Both the position numbers and the translations under genes were made by a program. A stretch of DNA of 15,759 bases from contig JACQPZ010000105.1 of NCBI GenBank assembly GCA_016207265.1, positions 1-15,759 of the forward strand, given 5' to 3'. How positions within the stretch are numbered: position 1 is the stretch's first letter; each line of letters starts with the position of its first letter. Below the pieces are notes generated by a model, which searched no databases, had not been told where the DNA came from, and saw only the letters and a program-made list of their open reading frames with translations. Origin of the DNA: Candidatus Latescibacterota bacterium. Lineage in GTDB: Bacteria; Eisenbacteria; RBG-16-71-46; SZUA-252. Positions 1 to 6,486 of this stretch are shown here, piece by piece.

Positions 1-794
1 GGGTCGACCTGGTCTCGATCGCCGCGCCGACGCCGCTCCACGCGGAGCTGGCGCTCTTCTGCCTTTCCCGCGGGATCCACGTCCTGGTCGAAAAACCCAT
101 GGCGGAGCGTCCGGAGCAGGGCGAGTCCATGCTCGCCGCGGCAAGGGCCCAGAAGCGTGCGCTCCTCGTGGGTCAGGTGGAGCGGTTCAATCCCGCGATC
201 CGCGCGGCCCGGGCGCACCTCAAGTCTCCGCGCTTCATCGAGGCGCACCGCCTCGCGCCGATCGTCCCGCGCGGGATCGACGTGGACGTCATCCTCGACC
301 TCATGATCCACGACCTCGATCTCGCCGTCTGGCTCACGCGGTCCTCCGTGGCCGAGGTCCAGGCGGTCGGCGTGCCGGTGCTCACTCCGCGGATCGACAT
401 CGCGAACGCGCGGCTCACCTTCGCGAGCGGGTGCGTGGCCAACCTGACGGCGAGCCGGGTCTCGCGCGAGAAGGTGCGGAAGATCCGGTTCTTCGAATCG
501 AACGAGTACCTCTCCGTCGATTGCCTGAACCGCACCGTCGAGGCGTACACGTTGACTCCCGCGGACCCTTCGTCCTCCCCTTCGGCCGAGGACCTCCTGC
601 GGCGGATCCGGCCGCTCGACGTACGCGTCGATCCGTCCGATCCGCTGGAGTCCGAGCTGAAGCATTTCCTGGCTCTGACGCGGGAGCCCGAAGGCTCGTG
701 GGAGGAGGCCGGCGTCGCCCTTCAGGCCTTGCGCCTCGCGGAGGAAGTGAGGCTCAAGGCGATGCGGCACTTCCCACAAGGCGCCGCGGTCTGA
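1..794 (+). CDS. Gfo/Idh/MocA family sugar oxidoreductase, 5'-truncated by the window edge
   Basis: The reading frame is open from base 3 with no start, so the gene begins upstream of the window; 263 residues plus the stop are visible. The N-terminal Rossmann part is cut, but the end of that domain is clear: SIAAPTPLH, then HVLVEKPM at bases 78-101, which contains the family's EKP motif (bases 90-98). The C-terminal half has the conserved segment MIHDLDLAVWL, with the His-Asp typical of the active site. Family members are NAD(P)-dependent dehydrogenases acting on sugars or nucleotide sugars. It lies immediately upstream of lpxB (5 bases between stop and start). In Acidithiobacillus the UDP-GlcNAc 3-dehydrogenase gnnA lies between lpxA and lpxB, so a GnnA-like role is possible. 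The partner aminotransferase is not in view, so I give no symbol. Family assignment is firm; substrate is inference. The ATG at base 99 is internal, since the conserved EKP lies before it. Confidence 0.88.
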   Translation, partial: VDLVSIAAPTPLHAELALFCLSRGIHVLVEKPMAERPEQGESMLAAARAQKRALLVGQVERFNPAIRAARAHLKSPRFIEAHRLAPIVPRGIDVDVILDLMIHDLDLAVWLTRSSVAEVQAVGVPVLTPRIDIANARLTFASGCVANLTASRVSREKVRKIRFFESNEYLSVDCLNRTVEAYTLTPADPSSSPSAEDLLRRIRPLDVRVDPSDPLESELKHFLALTREPEGSWEEAGVALQALRLAEEVRLKAMRHFPQGAAV

Positions 795-799
795 CCCTT

Positions 800-1951
800 T
801 TGCGTCTGATCATCTCGGCCGGTGATCCGTCCGGGGACCGGCTCGGGGCGGACTTACTCGGGGCGCTGCGCAAGCGCGGGGTGTCGTTCGAGGCCGCGGG
901 AATCGGCGGACCAAGGCTCCGCGCCGAGGGGCTCCAGGCTGCGGCCTCGATGGAGTCCGTCGCGGTCATGGGATTCGCCGAGATCCTGGGGCATCTTCCC
1001 GCGATCCACAGGGCCCGCCGCGGGATCGCGGAGCTGCTCGAGGCCCGCGCGGACGCGATCTTCCTCCCGATCGACGCGCCGGGCCTGAACCTCGGACTCG
1101 CGCGCCTTGCCCGGCGGTTGGGGCGAAGCGTCGTCTACTACGTCTGCCCGCAGATCTGGGCGTGGGGTCGCGGACGCGCCGCGCGGGTCCGCGAGGACGT
1201 GGATCTCACGCTGCTCCTCTTCCGCTTCGAGGAGGCGACGCTCGCGAGGGAGCGGATCACCGCGCGGTGGGTCGGCCATCCCGCCGGCGCGCTCGTGTCC
1301 GATCCGGGCCTCCGGGAGGCGGCGCGCGCCTCCCTCGGGGTCGCTTCACAGGAAACGCTCGTGGCGTTGCTCCCGGGGAGCCGCCGCGCCGAGGTCCGCC
1401 GGCACCTCGCGCCGATGCTCGACGGATGCGCCCGGTTCGCGGCCCACGCGGGCGGGCGCGTGCTCGCGGCGGTGAGCGACGCAGGACACGTGGCGTCCGC
1501 CATGGAGTCGCGGGACGCGCGGGAGGCGTGGCGGCTGCTGCGGCCGCTTCACTGGCGCGGCGACGCGGGGGACCTCCTCAGGGCCGCCGATCTCGCCGTC
1601 GTCGCCTCCGGCACGGCGACGCTGGAGACCGCGGCGCTCGGCGTTCCCCAAGTGGTCGTGTACCGGACCGGACGGGTCAGCTATGAGATCGCCCGAAGGC
1701 TCGTGCGGGTGGACATGATCGGGCTCGCGAACCTCGTCGTCGGGAAGCGGGCCGCGCCCGAGCTCATCCAAAGCGAGGCCACCGGTCCCAGGATCGCGGT
1801 CGAGATCGCGAAGCTCCACACCGACGCGGAAGCCCGCACGGGACAGCTCCGCGCGTTCGCCGGGCTTCGGGATCTCCTCGGCGGCCCGGGCTCCGCGGAG
1901 CGGGCGGCGGAGGCGTTGATCGAATTCGCCTCGGCCCGGAAGGCGCGCTGA
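800..1951 (+). CDS. lpxB: Lipid-A-disaccharide synthase LpxB (GT19)
   Basis: LpxB condenses UDP-2,3-diacylglucosamine with lipid X (2,3-diacylglucosamine-1-phosphate) to form the beta-1,6 lipid A disaccharide at the inner membrane face. The 383-residue product matches the usual length of about 380. Visible motifs are SAGDPSGD (residues 6-13), IDAPGLN (91-97, with the Asp expected to be catalytic at 92), CPQIWAW (116-122), VGHP (158-161) and LPGSR (191-195). A C-terminal nucleotide-sugar region follows, with SGTATLETAALGVPQVV. I chose TTG at 800 because it gives the standard N-terminus MRLIISAGDPSGD and follows the upstream stop; CTG at 791 is an unlikely alternative. The Shine-Dalgarno is weak, so coupling to the preceding gene is likely. 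The normally Glu position of the AGExSGD signature is Asp here. The stop overlaps the waaA ATG by one base. Confidence 0.95.
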   Translation: MRLIISAGDPSGDRLGADLLGALRKRGVSFEAAGIGGPRLRAEGLQAAASMESVAVMGFAEILGHLPAIHRARRGIAELLEARADAIFLPIDAPGLNLGLARLARRLGRSVVYYVCPQIWAWGRGRAARVREDVDLTLLLFRFEEATLARERITARWVGHPAGALVSDPGLREAARASLGVASQETLVALLPGSRRAEVRRHLAPMLDGCARFAAHAGGRVLAAVSDAGHVASAMESRDAREAWRLLRPLHWRGDAGDLLRAADLAVVASGTATLETAALGVPQVVVYRTGRVSYEIARRLVRVDMIGLANLVVGKRAAPELIQSEATGPRIAVEIAKLHTDAEARTGQLRAFAGLRDLLGGPGSAERAAEALIEFASARKAR

Positions 1952-3234
1952 TGCCGGCGGGCCTCGGAGCGTACCGGGCGGCGGCCGCGATCCTCGGAGC
2001 GGCGGCGCCGATCCTACGGAGACTGGGCCCTCCGGGGAGCGCGTGGCGGGACTCGTTCGCCGGCGCGAGCGAGGATTTCGGCCGCGCGGCCGGGAACGTG
2101 TGGGTCCACGCCTCCTCGATGGGTGAGGTCCTCGCGGCGCGCGTGTGGATCGAGACGCTGATCGCCGCAGGTCAACCCACCCCCCTCCTCGTCACGACGC
2201 GGACCACCCGCGGCCTCGCGCGGGCCCGCTCGGAGCTGGCCGAGCGGGTCGTGGCGCGGATCGCGCCGATCGATCTGCCGCGGATCGTCCGCTCGTTCCT
2301 CGCGGGAGCAAGACCGCAGAGGCTCGACCTCGTCGAGACGGAGATCTGGCCGCATCTCATTCTCGAGTCGCGCCGTCGCGGCATCGCGGTCGTCTTCGTG
2401 AGCGCGTCGGTCTCGGAGCGGACGCGACGGCGGCTGGGAAGGTTCGGGATCGCCGGGCCCGGACTTCTCGGCGAGGGCGTCTGGGCTCTCGCGCAGTCGG
2501 AGCGGCACGCCAAGCGCTTCCGCGCGCTCGGCGTACCCGGAGAACGCGTCTGCGTCACCGGCGATCTCAAGGCGGAGCCTCCGACGGAGGGCGCCTCAAG
2601 GGATCCGGCCTCGAGACCGGCGGTCGTCTTCGGGAGCCTGAGGCCTGGGGAAGAGGCGGTCGCCGTCGCCCTCGCGCGCGCGCTCGGGGAACTCGGCCGC
2701 GATGGGCCGGTCCTCCTCGTCGCGCCCCGGCACCGCGCGGGGCGCGACCGGGTCCGGACGGCCCTTGGCGCGGCGGGAATCGCGTTTGAGACGCGCTTCG
2801 AGCCCGAGCGCTCGCGCGAAGACCTGGCCGCGTGGGTCGCGCGTTTCGCGAGCGCCGCTCCCCCGCGCGTCGGCATCCTCGGCACGCAGGGGGAGCTTCC
2901 GTCCGCCTATGAGCTGGCTCGCGTCGCTCTCGTCGGGGGCACGTTCGCGCCCTTCGGAGGGCACAACGTGCTCGAGCCGGCCGCGCGCGGCTGCCCGGTG
3001 GTCGTGGGGCCGCACACGGATTCGATCGAGGCCGGGGTCGCGGCGCTGGGGTGGGAGGGTGCGATCCTCGTCGCCCGGGACCTCGCGGCGGCGGTCGAAG
3101 GCGTCCGGGCGATCCTCGGGTCCGCCGAGCGAATGCGCCTCATGGGAATGGCCGCGGTCGGCGTCGCGGCCGACGCGTCCCGCTCCGCCGCGCGTTCCAT
3201 TGCCGCTCTCGAGCGATTCGGGCTCATACCGTGA
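1951..3234 (+). CDS. waaA: 3-deoxy-D-manno-octulosonic acid (Kdo) transferase WaaA/KdtA (GT30)
   Basis: WaaA transfers Kdo from CMP-Kdo to the lipid A precursor. The 427-residue length fits the family. Residues 51-60 contain WVHASSMGEV, with Glu59 at the position of the family's general base. ETEIWP follows in the N-terminal GT-B domain. The C-terminal domain has GSLRPGEE, APRHRAGRDR, GTQGEL and GGTFAPFGGHNVLEPAA followed by GPH, which form the CMP-Kdo site. Residues 8-24 are a short hydrophobic stretch that may associate with the membrane. The ATG overlaps the lpxB TGA by one base, and a GGAAGG at 1938-1943 gives a good ribosome-binding site. The last four bases overlap lpxK. Whether it adds one, two or more Kdo residues cannot be told from sequence. 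The usual His in the STHxGEE-type motif is Arg here. Confidence 0.95.
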   Translation: MPAGLGAYRAAAAILGAAAPILRRLGPPGSAWRDSFAGASEDFGRAAGNVWVHASSMGEVLAARVWIETLIAAGQPTPLLVTTRTTRGLARARSELAERVVARIAPIDLPRIVRSFLAGARPQRLDLVETEIWPHLILESRRRGIAVVFVSASVSERTRRRLGRFGIAGPGLLGEGVWALAQSERHAKRFRALGVPGERVCVTGDLKAEPPTEGASRDPASRPAVVFGSLRPGEEAVAVALARALGELGRDGPVLLVAPRHRAGRDRVRTALGAAGIAFETRFEPERSREDLAAWVARFASAAPPRVGILGTQGELPSAYELARVALVGGTFAPFGGHNVLEPAARGCPVVVGPHTDSIEAGVAALGWEGAILVARDLAAAVEGVRAILGSAERMRLMGMAAVGVAADASRSAARSIAALERFGLIP

Positions 3235-4394
3235 GCGTGCCGAAGCCGGCCCCGAGGGCAACCGTGAGAGGATTTCGGGGGGCCCTCGAGCGCGCCTGGT
3301 ACGCGGGAGGAGGGCTACGGGCGTGGACCTTGGTCCTCGCGCCGCTCGCGCTCGGCTACGGGGCCGCGTCCTCGCTCAAGCGCCGTCGCGCCTCGCGATC
3401 GCGGAAGCAGGTGGCGGGGGCGCACGTGATCGCGGTCGGGAATCTCACCGTGGGGGGCACCGGGAAGAGCAGCGTTGCGCGCTGGCTCGCGGCGGAGGCC
3501 GCGGCGGCGGGCGCGCGGGCGGCGATCCTCCTCCGCGGCCACGGCGCGAGGCGCCGCTCGGGAGGTTCCGGCGTGGTCCCCGATTTCGCGTCCTATCCGC
3601 TTCGACGCGCGGTCGTCCGCTACGGCGACGAGGCGATTGCGCATCGCCTGGCCCTCCCGTGCGGCGCGGCGGTGGCGGCCGACCCGGACCGGTGGCGCGC
3701 GGCGCGGGCCTTGGTCCAGGGATACGGCGCGGGCGTCCTCGTGCTGGACGACGGATGGGAGCAGGGCGGCGTCCGATGGGACGAGTTGTGGGTCGTGGTC
3801 GATCCCCGTAGGCCCGCGGGGAACGGGGCGCTCCTTCCGGCCGGACCGCTGCGGCGCCCGGTTCATACGCTGGCCGAGGCGCGCCGGGTCGTGTGTCTGC
3901 TCGAAGAGCCCGGCGAGACGGTGCCGGAGGCGACGCGCGCGTGGGTGGCCCGCCACGCGCGCGGCCTCCCGATCCTCCGCTTCCGGCGCGTCCTCCGCTG
4001 CGTCTCGCCTCCCGGCGCGGCGGGCGCGGGCGCGCCGATTCGGAGGGGCGTGCCGGCGGCACTCGTCTCCGGCGTCGGCTCGCCCGCGAGGCTCGAACGG
4101 TTCGCGAGCGCCGTGGGCCTCGACTGCCGCTACCACGCGGCGTTCCCGGATCACGCCCGATGGGCGGCGGCGGCCCTTCGTTCGGAGGTGGAACGGGCGC
4201 GTCGCGCGGGCGCCCGGGAGCTCTACATCACGGAGAAGGACGAGGCCCGTTGGCCCGAGGGATTCGCAACCCCGATTCCGGTTCTCGTGCTCCGGACCCG
4301 GATCGAGCCGCTCGATTCGATGGAAGAAGCCCTCGAGCCCTTGCGCGTCGCGGTGGCGCGCGCCGCGGTGGCGCGTGCGGGAGGAATCGGCTAG
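3231..4394 (+). CDS. lpxK: Tetraacyldisaccharide 4'-kinase LpxK
   Basis: LpxK phosphorylates the 4' position of the tetraacyl lipid A disaccharide to make lipid IVA at the inner membrane. With the GTG at 3231 the product is 387 residues, longer than the roughly 330 of the E. coli enzyme. The N-terminus has a basic start and a probable membrane helix at about 33-47. The P-loop is VGNLTVGGTGKSS (residues 69-81). Other family motifs are LRGHG, YGDE, LDDGW (172-176, paired Asp), GNGALLPAGPLR, SGVGSPARLERF, FPDH and TEKDEARW. The GTG is chosen because it forms a GTGA overlap with the waaA stop; GTG at 3237 is the alternative. The usual P-loop GGTGKTP reads GGTGKSS. Downstream, 27 bases separate it from nadB. 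Confidence 0.94.
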   Translation: MSVPKPAPRATVRGFRGALERAWYAGGGLRAWTLVLAPLALGYGAASSLKRRRASRSRKQVAGAHVIAVGNLTVGGTGKSSVARWLAAEAAAAGARAAILLRGHGARRRSGGSGVVPDFASYPLRRAVVRYGDEAIAHRLALPCGAAVAADPDRWRAARALVQGYGAGVLVLDDGWEQGGVRWDELWVVVDPRRPAGNGALLPAGPLRRPVHTLAEARRVVCLLEEPGETVPEATRAWVARHARGLPILRFRRVLRCVSPPGAAGAGAPIRRGVPAALVSGVGSPARLERFASAVGLDCRYHAAFPDHARWAAAALRSEVERARRAGARELYITEKDEARWPEGFATPIPVLVLRTRIEPLDSMEEALEPLRVAVARAAVARAGGIG

Positions 4395-4421
4395 CGTCAT
4401 GGGCCTTCCCTCGAGGACAGG

Positions 4422-6059
4422 ATGAGGCGGATCCGGAACGAGCTCGAGACGGACGTGCTGGTGGTCGGCAGCGGAATCGCGGGGCTCAGCGTGGCGCTTC
4501 ACGCGGCGCAGTTCGCGCGCGTTCTCGTCGTCACGAAACGCGAAGGGCACGAATCCAACACCAACTACGCCCAGGGCGGCATCGCCGCGGCCCTGGGCGA
4601 AGACGACAGCCTCGAGCTTCACGAGCGCGACACGCTTGCGTGCGGGGCGGGGATCTCCGACCCGGAGGCGGTCCGCGTCCTGGTGGAGGAGGGACCCGGC
4701 GAGATCGCCAGGCTTCTCACGCTGGGCGTGCGATTCGACCGCGACCCCAAGCTCCCGGGCATCCTCGCGCTGGGCCGGGAGGGTGGCCATTCGCGGAGGC
4801 GGATCGTCCACTCCAAGGACCGCACCGGCCGCGCGATCGAGTCCGTCCTCCTGAAGCTCGCGCAACGCCATCCCAAGATCTCGATCCTCGAGAATCACAT
4901 CATGGTGGACCTGATCCTCGACTCGAAGCACGTGGTCGGACGGAAGCGCCCGGCCGCGCGCGATCGGGTCTGGGGCGCCTACGTGCTCGACCGCGCCACG
5001 GGGAAGATTCGGGCCTCCGCCGCGCGCGCGACGGTCCTCGCGACCGGCGGGGCGGGGAAGGCGTACCTCTACACGACGAATCCCGACATCGCGACCGGCG
5101 ACGGCCTCGCCGCCGCGTTCCGGGCGGGTGCGCCCGTCGCGAATCTCGAGTTCGTCCAGTTCCACCCGACCTGCCTGTTCCACCCGGAGGCCAAGTCGTT
5201 TCTCATCTCCGAGGCCGTGCGGGGCGAGGGAGCGCGCCTGCTCACGACCGACGGACGGCCCTTCATGCACCGGTACCACCGTCTCGGCGACCTGGCGCCG
5301 CGGGACATCGTGGCCCGCGCGATTGACGCCGAGATGAAGCGGCGCGGCGACAAGTTCGTGCTCCTCGACATGGCGCGGCTCAAGCGGCGGCTCCTCCTCA
5401 AGCGCTTCCCGCACATCACGACCCGCGTGCTCGCGTTCGGATACGACGTCTTCAACGATCCGATTCCCGTCGTTCCCGCGGCGCACTACGTCTGCGGCGG
5501 CGTCGTGACGGACCTGGACGCGCGGACCGCGATTCCGGGGCTCTACGCCTGCGGGGAAGTGGCGTGCACGGGGGTGCACGGGGCGAATCGCCTCGCGTCG
5601 AACTCGCTCCTCGAGGCGCTCGTCTTCGCCCGGCGGGCCGGCAAGGCCGTGCTGGGCGAGCTCCTCTCCGAGGCGCGCGCGCCGCTGCCGAAGCTTCCTG
5701 TCTGGCGGTTCAACGGAGCCGTCGCGCCCAAGGAGCAGGTGATCTTCGACCACAATTGGGATGCGCTGCGGCGGGTCCTATGGGACTATATGGGTATCGT
5801 GCGTACCGACGAGCGACTTCGCCGGGCGGCCACGATGGTGGGCGTGCTCCGGGATCAGATCGAACGCGACTACTGGAGCTACCGCCTCGACAGCGACCTG
5901 GTCGAGCTTCGCAACATCGGGCTCGTGGCCGATCTGATGGTCGCCTCGGCTCGGCGGAGGAAGGAGAGCCGGGGGCTTCACTGGAACGCCGACCACCCGA
6001 GGCCCCTGGATCGCGCGTTTCGGAAGGACACGATCCTCACCCGCCAGGACGTGCGTTGA
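4422..6059 (+). CDS. nadB: L-aspartate oxidase NadB
   Basis: NadB is an FAD enzyme that oxidises L-aspartate to iminoaspartate, the first step of de novo NAD synthesis; NadA then makes quinolinate. The 545-residue length is close to the E. coli enzyme (540). The N-terminal FAD-binding motif is GSGIAG (residues 16-21). The family signature SNTNYAQGGIAAAL follows at 45-58, then EGGHSRRRIVHSKDRTG, EFVQFHPTC, SEAVRGEGARL and the C-terminal FAD contact ACGEVACTGVHGANRLASNS. The last 110 residues are the helical bundle typical of this fumarate-reductase-like family. The ATG is preceded by GAGGA at 4413-4417, a slightly short spacing of four bases. The gene sits between lpxK and a Minf_1886 gene with no promoter visible, so it appears co-transcribed with lipid A genes although it belongs to another pathway. 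nadA and nadC are not in the window. Confidence 0.96.
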   Translation: MRRIRNELETDVLVVGSGIAGLSVALHAAQFARVLVVTKREGHESNTNYAQGGIAAALGEDDSLELHERDTLACGAGISDPEAVRVLVEEGPGEIARLLTLGVRFDRDPKLPGILALGREGGHSRRRIVHSKDRTGRAIESVLLKLAQRHPKISILENHIMVDLILDSKHVVGRKRPAARDRVWGAYVLDRATGKIRASAARATVLATGGAGKAYLYTTNPDIATGDGLAAAFRAGAPVANLEFVQFHPTCLFHPEAKSFLISEAVRGEGARLLTTDGRPFMHRYHRLGDLAPRDIVARAIDAEMKRRGDKFVLLDMARLKRRLLLKRFPHITTRVLAFGYDVFNDPIPVVPAAHYVCGGVVTDLDARTAIPGLYACGEVACTGVHGANRLASNSLLEALVFARRAGKAVLGELLSEARAPLPKLPVWRFNGAVAPKEQVIFDHNWDALRRVLWDYMGIVRTDERLRRAATMVGVLRDQIERDYWSYRLDSDLVELRNIGLVADLMVASARRRKESRGLHWNADHPRPLDRAFRKDTILTRQDVR

Positions 6060-6060
6060 C

Positions 6061-6462
6061 GTGGCGACCGATCTCGAGACCGCCCTTCTGGATCTGGCCC
6101 AAAAACACGGGCGATACAAGGCCAACGCATACCGATTCACGCTGGAGGCGGTTCGCTTCACCGTTCAGAACTTGGGCGAGACGCGGCACGTGACGGGGGA
6201 GGAACTGCTGGATGGGATCCGACGGTTGGCGCTGGAGCGATTCGGTCCGATGGCCAAGACCGTCTTCGAGCAGTGGGGCATCACGCGGACCGAGGATTTC
6301 GGCGAGATCGTGTTCCAGCTCGTGGACGAGGGGCTCCTCGGCAAGACCGAGCAGGACAAGCTGAGCGACTTCGCGCGGGGATACGATTTCACCGAGGCCT
6401 TCGAGCGGAACTTCGATTGGCTCGCGCGGATCGTCCCCGATCCGCCCGGGCGGAAACCGTAG
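6061..6462 (+). CDS. Minf_1886 family protein (function unknown)
   Basis: A 133-residue, acidic, probably soluble protein with no signal peptide or membrane segment. Residues 15-115 match the pattern I recognise from the Minf_1886 / Verrucomicrobia-Planctomycetes conserved family: GRYKANAYRFTLEAVRF, RHVTGEELLDGIRRLALERF, GPMAKTVFEQWGI, EDFGEIVFQLVDEGLLGKT and a final YDFTEAF. No catalytic motif is evident and no function is established that I know of. The GTG start follows the nadB stop by one base, with AGGA at 6046-6049 as a distant ribosome-binding site, so coupling to nadB is likely. It ends 24 bases before msbA. The family is best known from planctomycetes and verrucomicrobia and also occurs in some candidate phyla, which is one of the few taxonomic hints here. 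Confidence 0.88.
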   Translation: MATDLETALLDLAQKHGRYKANAYRFTLEAVRFTVQNLGETRHVTGEELLDGIRRLALERFGPMAKTVFEQWGITRTEDFGEIVFQLVDEGLLGKTEQDKLSDFARGYDFTEAFERNFDWLARIVPDPPGRKP

Positions 6463-6486
6463 CGTGCGCCTCCGTCCCTCCCGCCG

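Noticed and set aside
431..799. In-frame extension upstream of lpxB, giving a 506-residue product
   Set aside because: The extra 123 residues overlap the oxidoreductase and are Arg/Gly/Pro-rich. LpxB homology begins at the TTG at 800.
3315..5753. Very long open frame on the minus strand across lpxK and nadB
   Set aside because: Its translation is Arg/Glu/His/Pro-rich low complexity typical of an antisense frame in GC-rich DNA, while the plus-strand genes have clear family motifs.
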